Of a stretch of 5,978 nt of DNA, positions 1 to 5,770 are shown one piece after another. Position 1 is the first letter of the stretch. Each line of letters starts with the position of its first letter. This DNA comes from an uncultured Erysipelotrichaceae bacterium (GTDB taxonomy: Bacteria; Bacillota_I; Bacilli_A; RF39; UBA660): NCBI GenBank assembly GCA_902767005.1, contig CACXFY010000040.1:1-5978 (forward strand). Reading direction: 5' to 3'. The translations under genes were made by a program, and so were the position numbers. The notes below the pieces were generated by a model, which saw nothing but the letters and a program-made list of their open reading frames with translations, made no database searches and was not told the origin of the DNA.

Positions 1-154
1 GCTCTTCAGTGCTTTCTGCAACTTCTGGTGGCATTATTGCTTCCTCTGCAATTGGTGCCTCAGCTACTACTTCTTCTTGTACTTCTGCAACTGGCTCCTC
101 AGTATTTTCTGCAACTTCTGGTGGCATTATTGCTTCCTCTGCAATTGGTGCCTC
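1..154 (-). repeat. 93-bp tandem repeat inside the acidic tail
   Basis: Bases 1-61 and 94-154 are the same with three mismatches (positions 5, 11 and 12 of the first copy), a period of 93 bp or 31 codons. Positions 13-61 and 106-154 match exactly. In protein the copies begin EAPIAEEAIMPPEVAE at residues 345 and 376. A diverged older copy, EPIMPSIGLPEVVAEEP, lies at about residues 318-334. The array is cut by the window edge, so its full copy number cannot be seen. The period is a multiple of three, so changes in copy number would keep the frame. Confidence 0.9.
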
Positions 155-1186
155 TGGAGTTGCCTCTTCTTTTACTTCTTCAGTTGGCTCTTCAGCAACC
201 ACTTCTGGTAATCCGATTGATGGCATAATTGGTTCATTAACTTGAGCCTCTTCCTTAATTTCGTCAACTGGAACTTCAGCTGTTGCTCCCTCTGCTACAG
301 TTTCTTCAGATAATGGAGTAATAGCTTCTTCAGTTACTGGTGTTTCAACCGCTTCTTCAACAGGAGCAATGCCTTCAGTCTCAACAACTGTGTTCTCTGC
401 ATTATCTTCCGCAACAACTGGTGGAATCGCACTAGTAACATCTACAGTTGCATTAGCCTCTTTTTCTATAGTATCTGCAGTAATATCTTCTGCAGCTTTT
501 TCCATTTCAGTATTAATGCTTTCAGCAATAGCTTCACTATTTTCTGCTACAGCATTAACATCAATAGCTTCTTCTGTCTTTACTTCTTCTCCAACATTTG
601 CTTGAACTTCTGGAGGTAATACAGAATACTCACTAATTTCAGCATTTTCTACATTAGTAGTCATATATACTTTACCATTACCAAATGCTATATAACTATA
701 ATAATTACCATTAGCTAAATTATTACCATTTAAATCAAAAATACTTGCTTCTCCAAAAGGATTATTACATGCAAATCTACCTTCTGGTCCTATCAAAGTA
801 TTCATTTTATCTTTAATAACTGATTGAGTAGATACGATAGTAGTCGCAACACTTGGATCATTCTTCTTATTATTAGCGTCTATTACACTTTCTGTAGTAG
901 GTACAGCTTTTTCAACAACAAGAATATCTGTAATATCATCACTCAAAGTCTTAATTTTTCTATTTTCAAATGGAATAACAACGTTACATTCAGGATCTAT
1001 TACACCTATATGAGAAGCAGGCTCCATTGGATCAATTGCTTCTTTTAAATCAGTAGAAGCAATATAATTACCATTACTTAAAGCTCCTCCTATACAATAA
1101 TAAAAAGTATTTCCATCTAACTGAAAATAATCAATTTCAATATCCTTACGATCCTTGTATTGAACATTACCATGTAGCTTTTCCAT
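1..1186 (-). CDS. Uncharacterised protein with WG-like N-terminal half and acidic repetitive tail (partial, C-terminus outside window)
   Basis: An open frame of 395 codons runs from ATG (1186-1184) to the left edge without a stop. A Shine-Dalgarno GGGTGGTG (1200-1193) sits 6 nt upstream and decides the start. Residues 1-190 look folded. They hold VIDPECNVVIPFEN (62-75), which resembles the G-x-I-D-x-x-G-x-x-V-I-P signature of WG repeats, and two similar segments, LDGN...LSNGNYIA (23-43) and LNGNNLANGNYYSYIA (152-167), that hint at an internal duplication. From about residue 191 the protein becomes a low-complexity Glu/Ala/Val/Pro/Thr tail, strongly acidic and probably disordered, with a 31-residue repeat at the edge. 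No signal peptide or membrane segment is visible, so a cytoplasmic location is inferred. The tail is more GC-rich (29 of the first 60 bases) than the rest of the window. The gene is certain from frame length and ribosome site; its function is unknown and the WG resemblance is tentative. Confidence 0.88.
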   Translation of the reverse strand, partial: MEKLHGNVQYKDRKDIEIDYFQLDGNTFYYCIGGALSNGNYIASTDLKEAIDPMEPASHIGVIDPECNVVIPFENRKIKTLSDDITDILVVEKAVPTTESVIDANNKKNDPSVATTIVSTQSVIKDKMNTLIGPEGRFACNNPFGEASIFDLNGNNLANGNYYSYIAFGNGKVYMTTNVENAEISEYSVLPPEVQANVGEEVKTEEAIDVNAVAENSEAIAESINTEMEKAAEDITADTIEKEANATVDVTSAIPPVVAEDNAENTVVETEGIAPVEEAVETPVTEEAITPLSEETVAEGATAEVPVDEIKEEAQVNEPIMPSIGLPEVVAEEPTEEVKEEATPEAPIAEEAIMPPEVAENTEEPVAEVQEEVVAEAPIAEEAIMPPEVAESTEE

Positions 1187-1208
1187 ATCAAACACCACCC
1201 AATATTCT

Positions 1209-1237
1209 ACTATAATTCATAATTAATCTTATCATAA
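1209..1237 (-). promoter_or_regulatory. Candidate promoter of the acidic-repeat gene
   Basis: On the minus strand a -35 like TTATGA (1237-1232) is followed after 17 nt by a -10 like TATAGT (1214-1209). This predicts a start near 1202 and a leader of about 16 nt. A competing pair is TTGTTT (1254-1249), 17 nt, TAAGAT (1231-1226), which would give a leader of about 33 nt. AT-rich DNA produces such matches by chance, so only the presence of some promoter in this divergent gap is well supported. Confidence 0.4.
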
Positions 1238-1279
1238 AATAAATAAGTAAACAACCATTTTTCAAAAAAATATTTTAAT

Positions 1280-1308
1280 TTGCTTATTCTTAATCTTTAC
1301 TATACAAT
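1280..1308 (+). promoter_or_regulatory. Candidate promoter of the membrane protein-hit operon
   Basis: TTGCTT (1280-1285) and TACAAT (1303-1308) are separated by exactly 17 nt, and the -10 matches the sigma-A consensus at five of six bases. The predicted transcription start is near 1315, the first base of the Shine-Dalgarno AGGTGG, leaving a leader of about 10 nt. The -35 is weak (three of six). Confidence 0.45.
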
Positions 1309-1324
1309 ATCTATAGGTGGTTTT

Positions 1325-2077
1325 ATGAACAAACAAAAAAGATTAACTATAGGTATGGGAATATTCACATTTATAATAGTTGTAGCCTTTGGTAGTATTA
1401 TATTAACAGAAAAAGCTGCAGTATTAATGATTCCTAGAATAGATAAAAAAATAAGTAATTATCTAGATAAAAACTATAAAGACATACTAAATAAAGTAAC
1501 TTTAGAAGATACAGTCTATAAAAATACTATATTTGAAAAGAAAATAACTGATCAAAGAAACAATAATCACTATTTTTATATTAAATATAAAGATAAAAAA
1601 ATAACTGATACCTATAAAGAAGACTATTTAGATGCTAAACCATTCATGCAACATCTAAGTAATGTAATACAAAAAGAAATAAAGAAAAAAACAAATAAAG
1701 AATACAAAATAACAATGACCGATTCCTTTTCTAATTACACAACTATGATTCAAGATAAACTAATAAAAGAAAAGAATTTATCAGAAGTAAGATGCTACAT
1801 AATAGAAGATACTCTTACAATAACTAATTGGAATAAAGAAACAATTCAAAAAGAAATAACTAAATACATTAATGATTTAGATAAATTAAAAATAACACCA
1901 AATAATTTTTCTTTAACTATTATTAATAAAGATAACAATAAAAAAATAAAAATAGATAATATCACAATAGAAACAATAAATAAAAAGGAATTTCCTACAA
2001 TAATAGACAATATAATAAAAAACAAAAACGATAATTCTATTACTAATAATAGAATAAAATATCGTTATATAAAATAA
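1325..2077 (+). CDS. Uncharacterised membrane-anchored protein (250 aa)
   Basis: The start is ATG 1325, chosen because AGGTGG (1315-1320) lies 4 nt upstream. The in-frame TTG at 1280 would lie in the likely promoter and has no ribosome site. Residues 1-6 are basic and residues 7-28 form one hydrophobic helix with no lipobox and no clear cleavage site. The product is therefore probably a membrane-anchored protein with about 220 residues on the outer face. The remainder is Lys/Asn/Ile-rich, with alternating beta-like and helical stretches (for example IDKKISNYLDKNY at 39-51 and HYFYIKYKDKKI at 82-93). I recognise no catalytic motif or family. The stop codon overlaps the Shine-Dalgarno of hit, 11 nt before its ATG, so the two genes are co-transcribed and probably translationally coupled. 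Low GC here reflects the heavy use of AAA and AAT codons. Confidence 0.85.
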   Translation: MNKQKRLTIGMGIFTFIIVVAFGSIILTEKAAVLMIPRIDKKISNYLDKNYKDILNKVTLEDTVYKNTIFEKKITDQRNNNHYFYIKYKDKKITDTYKEDYLDAKPFMQHLSNVIQKEIKKKTNKEYKITMTDSFSNYTTMIQDKLIKEKNLSEVRCYIIEDTLTITNWNKETIQKEITKYINDLDKLKITPNNFSLTIINKDNNKKIKIDNITIETINKKEFPTIIDNIIKNKNDNSITNNRIKYRYIK

Positions 2078-2083
2078 GGAGGT
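2076..2083 (+). promoter_or_regulatory. Near-perfect Shine-Dalgarno of hit overlapping the upstream stop codon
   Basis: AAGGAGGT begins on the last two bases of the TAA stop (2075-2077) of the upstream gene and lies 5 nt before ATG 2089. A ribosome that terminates there covers this site, which favours coupled re-initiation. Confidence 0.8.
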
Positions 2084-2088
2084 ATAAT

Positions 2089-2481
2089 ATGAACGATTGT
2101 ATTTTTTGTAAAATTATAAAAGGAGAATTACCATCTAAAACATTCTATGAAGATGAAAAAATAAAAGTAATCATGAATATAGATCCAGTAACAGATGGTC
2201 ATCTATTAGTATTACCAAAACAACATCAAGAAAATATTTTAGATATAGATAATGATTTAGTAGCTTATTCTTTTTCTAAAATTAAAGAATTATACCCAGA
2301 ATTAAAAACTAAATTAAATTGTTCTGGTTTAACTATTTGTGAGAATAACGAACTAGGTCAAGATATTCCTCATTTTCACTTACACTTAATACCAAGATAT
2401 GAAAATGATGAAGTGAAATTAATATCAAACAAAGAAAAATTAAACGATTTAGATGAAATATTTAATAAAATAAACAACTAG
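2089..2481 (+). CDS. hit: HIT family protein (histidine triad nucleotide hydrolase)
   Basis: This 130-residue protein has the diagnostic triad HFHLHLI at residues 95-101. The middle His of HxHxH is the nucleophile that attacks the alpha-phosphate in HIT enzymes, which act on purine nucleoside phosphoramidates or dinucleoside polyphosphates. The N-terminus CIFCKII (4-10) carries the CxxC which, with H46 in the LVLPKQH motif and the first triad His, forms the zinc site of the bacterial Hit subgroup. The conserved GQ lies at 90-91 and IPR follows the triad. Length and motif order are normal for this family. It is the second gene of an operon with a membrane-anchored protein. Its TAG stop lies inside the terminator hairpin. 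The in vivo substrate is unknown, as for most bacterial members; the family call is secure. Confidence 0.96.
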   Translation: MNDCIFCKIIKGELPSKTFYEDEKIKVIMNIDPVTDGHLLVLPKQHQENILDIDNDLVAYSFSKIKELYPELKTKLNCSGLTICENNELGQDIPHFHLHLIPRYENDEVKLISNKEKLNDLDEIFNKINN

Positions 2482-2496
2482 TAAGTTGTTTTTTTT
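2472..2496 (+). terminator. Rho-independent terminator of the hit operon, overlapping the hit stop codon
   Basis: The arms AAACAACT (2472-2479) and AGTTGTTT (2484-2491) form an 8-bp stem with a 4-base loop, AGTA, followed by T residues to 2496. The TAG stop (2479-2481) spans the top of the stem and the loop, so the last two Asn codons of hit are part of the hairpin. The stem is AT-rich and probably of modest strength. Confidence 0.8.
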
Positions 2497-2514
2497 ATTT
2501 CTTTTTGTTATCAT
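2486..2514 (+). promoter_or_regulatory. prsA: Extended -10 promoter of prsA, overlapping the hit terminator
   Basis: TTGTTT (2486-2491), which is also the right arm of the terminator, is followed after 17 nt by TATCAT (2509-2514). A TGT immediately upstream of the -10 makes an extended -10 element (TGnTATCAT). The predicted start at about 2521 leaves an 11-12 nt leader that begins at the Shine-Dalgarno AGGAGG (2522-2527). Confidence 0.6.
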
Positions 2515-2532
2515 ATTCAGCAGGAGGTATTT

Positions 2533-3546
2533 ATGAAAAAGACAAAAATTTTAGTTGCAGTAGTATTAGTAGGAACTCTTTCATTAATCGCAACTGGTTG
2601 TGGAAAGAAAATAGAAGTTAAAAATGGTAGCCAAGTAGCTGTATCAGTAAAAGGAAATAAAATAACTGCTACTGAATTCTATGAAAAAATAAAAGAAGAT
2701 AATATTTCTATACTAATCAATTTATTGGATAAGCCTATATTAGAAAAGAAATATAAGACTGATGATGAAGAAAACAAAAAAATTGATGAACAAATAGAAC
2801 AATTAAAAACTACTTATGGTAATGATGAAAACACTTTCAAACAAGTATTACAATTATACTTTGGAGTTGATTCTGAATCTGCCTTAAGAGAAAATTTAAG
2901 ATTAGAATATAAAAGAAACTTAGCTGTAAATGATTATATAGAAAGTAAAATAACTGATGATGAAATTAAAACATATTATAATGATAATATTCATGCTCAA
3001 ATGAAAGCAAGTCATATCTTAATTTCACCAAACGTTAGCGATAATGCTGATAGCGATGAAAAAGCAGAAGCAGATAGTCAAGCTCTAGAAAAAGCTAAAA
3101 AAATAATTAAACAATTAAAAAAGGGAAAAGAATTTTCTACTCTAGCTAAAAAATATTCTGATGATGATGCAACTAAATCTAAAGGTGGAGATTTAGGATA
3201 CTTCGCATATGAAGATATGGTACCAGAATTCTCAGAAGCAACTAAAAACTTAAAAGTAAAAGAATATACTAAAAAACCAGTTAAAACTCAATATGGATAT
3301 CATATAATCTTAAAAACTGGAGAAAAAGAAAAATCTAAATTAAAAGATGTTAAAGATGAAATTAAACAAAAAATAAGAGAAGAAAAAATATCAAATGATT
3401 CATCATTATATTACACTGCTCTAAAAGAATGGAGAGAAGCAAATAAACTTACATTCAATGATGATGCACTAAAAGGTAAATATAATGCTTATATGGATGA
3501 TATGATAGAAAAAGCAAAAAACAATAATACTACAACACAACAATAA
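2533..3546 (+). CDS. prsA: PrsA-type foldase lipoprotein (parvulin peptidyl-prolyl isomerase)
   Basis: PrsA helps exported proteins fold between membrane and cell wall in Gram-positive bacteria. The 337-residue product begins with a lipoprotein signal peptide: MKKTK, a hydrophobic core, then the lipobox IATGC with the lipidated Cys at residue 23. Residues 30-150 form the helical N-terminal chaperone region typical of the SurA/PrsA class. A parvulin (rotamase) domain spans about 156-262, from KASHILI (158-164) through GGDLGYF (218-224) and MVPEF (229-233) to QYGYHIIL (253-260). Both conserved histidines (H161, H257) are present, so isomerase activity is likely retained. A helical C-terminal part (263-337) ends in a charged, Gln/Thr-rich tail. 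The ATG has AGGAGG 5 nt upstream. It is a single-gene unit with its own promoter and terminator. B. subtilis and S. aureus also keep prsA near hit. Confidence 0.96.
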   Translation: MKKTKILVAVVLVGTLSLIATGCGKKIEVKNGSQVAVSVKGNKITATEFYEKIKEDNISILINLLDKPILEKKYKTDDEENKKIDEQIEQLKTTYGNDENTFKQVLQLYFGVDSESALRENLRLEYKRNLAVNDYIESKITDDEIKTYYNDNIHAQMKASHILISPNVSDNADSDEKAEADSQALEKAKKIIKQLKKGKEFSTLAKKYSDDDATKSKGGDLGYFAYEDMVPEFSEATKNLKVKEYTKKPVKTQYGYHIILKTGEKEKSKLKDVKDEIKQKIREEKISNDSSLYYTALKEWREANKLTFNDDALKGKYNAYMDDMIEKAKNNNTTTQQ

Positions 3547-3572
3547 AAAGAGCTTTAATTAGCTCTTTTTTT
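3545..3572. terminator. Shared bidirectional terminator between prsA and the GT-C-like gene
   Basis: AAAAAGAGCT (3545-3554) and AGCTCTTTTT (3561-3570) form a 10-bp perfect stem with a 6-base loop, TTAATT. The plus strand has seven T (3566-3572) and the minus strand five T, so it can act in both directions, more strongly for prsA. The prsA stop codon overlaps the foot of the stem (3545-3546), and the stop codon of the opposing gene lies in the loop (3555-3557). Confidence 0.85.
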
Positions 3573-4979
3573 ATACAATAATATACTTTTCTCATTATAT
3601 ATTATTTCATAATTATCATTATATTTTAAATAATCATTGATCGGATATTTTTTACTAACTAAACAATAATCAAAATCATATTTATTAAATTTATCTATAT
3701 AATTAACATCAGTAGTAGAAATATCTATATAATCTTTATAATTATATTTAGAATAAAGATCTGCTCTTCCATCAATAAAAACTTTTATATCGCTATTTAC
3801 TAACTCTCCACCAAAATCATACATATTAAATAAACGTTTTGGTTTCTTACTCTTAATTAAACTAATAACTTTATCATTCAAATAACTATGATTAATTTTC
3901 TTATAAATACTATCTACTCTAGTAATAAAAACTACTACCAAGAGACACGAAATAACAAGCATTATAGCTTTAGTACCACTATCTTCTCTTCTCTTTTCAA
4001 TATAATTAAAGATTACATAACTCATAATAATATATGTATAACCCCAAAAACGAATACTCTTCAATCCTAAATAAATACTAATTCCAAATAATACTAAATC
4101 TATAAAATTAATTTTCTTCTTACTAAATAACATTATAAAGAATATAACTACTATAAATACTAAATAATGATAATGATTAATATCCGATAAAGAAGTTGCT
4201 CTCCACTCACTAATAGTACTAATCATTAAACTATTTGCCATATTTTCATATGGATAAATAATCATCTTAAATCCATGTAAATTAATACTAATACATAGTA
4301 TAGATATAATACCTATTACTAAATATTTATATAGTTGTTTTTTACTAAGTCTATTACTTTTAACTTTACCAATATCAAAATTAAATAATCCAACTGTTAA
4401 AAATATAAAACAAAATAAATAACCTAGATTACTACTACCACCATGTACATTTGCCCAAATAATACTAAGAAGTGGCATAAAGTATATCTTTTTAGAATCT
4501 TTATTCCTATATAAATCTATACAAAACCAAATACTAAGACACAATAATATAAAGCTAAGTAATTGTGGTCTACCTTGTACAAAATATATTAAAATTATTC
4601 CTAAAAAACACCAAACAATTCCAAATAAAGGATTCTTTAAGAATTCTTTTTTATTACTAAAAAATATTATTAAAAATAAAGATAGAATACAAACAAAAGC
4701 ATACACCAGTATATGAATATTTCCAAATATACATTTGAAACCATACAATATAATTTCAAATAACCATTCATGACTCATCCAATACTTACCATAAACACTC
4801 CAAGAAAAAACATCGTGATTAAGCAAGCCATGATTAACCATATATTCTCCAGCTTTAATATGCCAAAAATAATCAGCATCTCTAAAAGCAAAAGATAATA
4901 TAAAAATAGTTAAACAACTAAATAACAATATAAAACATATACTTAACTTATTCTTTTTAATGAAATCTTTAATCTTCAT
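3555..4979 (-). CDS. Polytopic membrane protein resembling GT-C glycosyltransferases
   Basis: The 474-residue protein has one N-terminal helix (13-32) followed by the loop RDADYFWHIKAGEYMVNHG (33-51) and then SHEWLFEIILY (69-79). A DxD-like acidic pair (D34, D36) in the first outer loop is the usual catalytic or metal site of GT-C enzymes, which move sugars from polyprenyl-phosphate donors on the outer face of the membrane. Further conserved-looking positions are QGRPQL (135-140), NVHGG (177-181), INLHGFKMIIYPYE (232-245), ISEWR (256-260) and RFWG (310-313). About ten hydrophobic segments end near residue 353. A soluble C-terminal part holds YDFGGELV (387-394) and KVFIDGRADLY (399-409). This layout recurs in a broad uncharacterised bacterial family. 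The ATG lies within the end of recX (11-bp overlap), and AAGGA about 8 nt upstream is inside recX, so coupled translation is expected. Donor and acceptor cannot be told; no partner glycan genes are visible. Confidence 0.78.
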   Translation of the reverse strand: MKIKDFIKKNKLSICFILLFSCLTIFILSFAFRDADYFWHIKAGEYMVNHGLLNHDVFSWSVYGKYWMSHEWLFEIILYGFKCIFGNIHILVYAFVCILSLFLIIFFSNKKEFLKNPLFGIVWCFLGIILIYFVQGRPQLLSFILLCLSIWFCIDLYRNKDSKKIYFMPLLSIIWANVHGGSSNLGYLFCFIFLTVGLFNFDIGKVKSNRLSKKQLYKYLVIGIISILCISINLHGFKMIIYPYENMANSLMISTISEWRATSLSDINHYHYLVFIVVIFFIMLFSKKKINFIDLVLFGISIYLGLKSIRFWGYTYIIMSYVIFNYIEKRREDSGTKAIMLVISCLLVVVFITRVDSIYKKINHSYLNDKVISLIKSKKPKRLFNMYDFGGELVNSDIKVFIDGRADLYSKYNYKDYIDISTTDVNYIDKFNKYDFDYCLVSKKYPINDYLKYNDNYEIIYNEKSILLYKKRAN

Positions 4980-5715
4980 AATACAATCCTTTTTTATATA
5001 ATGCTTCTTTAATCTTATATTCTAATTCTTTATCACTATATTTACGACTAAGTCTTTTATATATTTTATCATATTCTTTCTTTATCATATCTTTATCATT
5101 AGTAAAATCTATATCACTAAGTACTTTATATATAATATCAGTACTATATCCCATATTAGTAAGATCAGTAGTTATTTTCTTTCTAAGAACAGATCCACCT
5201 CTAGTCTTATTAGAATTAACCATACGATTAGCTAATTTATTAACCTTATCAAATTCTAATTCTTCATCAAAAGCTACAATCTCATCTTCAATAATATCAT
5301 CATCTATTCCTTTATCTCTAAGTTCTCTTCTAATTTTATATGGTCCTTTAGTAGTAGTTATAATTTGATTATTAATATAACTCTTGCAAAAACTTCTATC
5401 ATTTAAATATCCTTGATCTAATAATTTATTAATAGCTAATTCTATTAAATCTTTTGGATACTCTTTTCTTTCTAAATATTGCCTAAGTTCAAGCACACTT
5501 TTAAATCTACTATTAATAGAGTTTAAAGCTACATAATATACATCACATTCTTGATTATATTTTTCTGCTTCAATTATTTCTTCTTCACTTAATTCTTTTT
5601 TCAATAATAATTCATGTTTTAATATTACATCTTCATATAATAATAGACATCTATCGTCATCTAAAAACACTTTATATCTGCCTTTAGTAGTCTTTTGATA
5701 TTTAATAATTTTCAA
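4969..5715 (-). CDS. recX: RecX, regulator of RecA
   Basis: RecX binds RecA filaments and limits or destabilises them, tuning recombination and the SOS response in the cytoplasm. The 248 residues fit Bacillota RecX. A short beta-like N-terminus, GRYKVFLDDD (12-21) and EDVILKHELL (28-37), is followed by three-helix repeats: about 59-105 with the hallmark LLDQGYLNDRSF (98-109), about 107-150 with KGPYKIRRELRDKGID (123-138), about 157-200 with RKKITTDLTNMGY (178-190), and a partial fourth to the end. The start is TTG at 5715, supported by GGGTGAT (5727-5721) 5 nt upstream. No in-frame ATG exists nearby, and an in-frame TGA at 5724-5722 closes the frame. An out-of-frame ATG at 5722 overlaps the ribosome site. 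The gene overlaps the downstream membrane protein by 11 bp and has its own promoter behind the rpoZ terminator. No recA is in view, and no SOS box was found by eye. Confidence 0.93.
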   Translation of the reverse strand: MKIIKYQKTTKGRYKVFLDDDRCLLLYEDVILKHELLLKKELSEEEIIEAEKYNQECDVYYVALNSINSRFKSVLELRQYLERKEYPKDLIELAINKLLDQGYLNDRSFCKSYINNQIITTTKGPYKIRRELRDKGIDDDIIEDEIVAFDEELEFDKVNKLANRMVNSNKTRGGSVLRKKITTDLTNMGYSTDIIYKVLSDIDFTNDKDMIKKEYDKIYKRLSRKYSDKELEYKIKEALYKKGLYYED

Positions 5716-5733
5716 GAACCATCACCCAATTAA

Positions 5734-5762
5734 AGTATATCATAAAAAAAGAAGATTATTCA
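5734..5762 (-). promoter_or_regulatory. recX: Extended -10 promoter of the recX operon, overlapping the rpoZ terminator
   Basis: On the minus strand TGATATACT (5742-5734) is an extended -10 (TGn followed by TATACT, five of six). The -35 at 17 nt is weak, TGAATA (5762-5757), and falls in the terminator hairpin. The predicted start near 5727 gives a leader of about 12 nt, starting at the Shine-Dalgarno GGGTGAT. Confidence 0.6.
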
Positions 5763-5770
5763 TCTTCTTT
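5744..5770 (-). terminator. Rho-independent terminator of the rpoZ transcript, overlapping the rpoZ stop codon
   Basis: Read on the minus strand, AAAGAAGAT (5770-5762) pairs with ATCTTCTTT (5756-5748) as a 9-bp stem around the 5-base loop GAATA (5761-5757), followed by T to 5744. The rpoZ stop codon (5758-5756) lies at the loop-stem junction, so the last rpoZ codons form the left arm of the hairpin. Confidence 0.85.

Noticed and set aside
1..154. CRISPR-like or mobile repeat
   Set aside because: The repeat is coding, has a period of 93 bp that preserves the frame, is direct and tandem, and has no equal-length unique spacers.
9..605. Plus-strand Ser/Thr/Ala-rich and Leu-rich frames (9-245, 28-228, 369-605)
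   Set aside because: They are antisense shadows of the Glu/Pro/Ala tail of the minus-strand gene (GAA/GCA/CCA codons read backwards give Ser/Thr/Leu), and they lack ribosome sites.
824..1048. Plus-strand 74-codon frame
   Set aside because: It lies wholly inside the better-supported minus-strand gene, has no ribosome site and no family resemblance.
1280..1324. 15-residue N-terminal extension of the membrane-anchored protein from TTG 1280
   Set aside because: The TTG is in the likely -35 element and has no Shine-Dalgarno, whereas ATG 1325 has AGGTGG at the right distance.
1187..1324. Riboswitch, T-box or small RNA in the divergent gap
   Set aside because: No stable hairpin or conserved motif is visible, and both predicted leaders are too short.
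1543..1607. Short direct repeat AAAATAACTGAT encoding KKITD twice
   Set aside because: It is only 12 bases in very AT-rich coding DNA, 57 nt apart, with no extension; chance is sufficient.
3888..4070. Plus-strand 60-codon frame
   Set aside because: It is antisense to the polytopic membrane protein, with Asn/Ile/Ser-rich content expected of a shadow frame.
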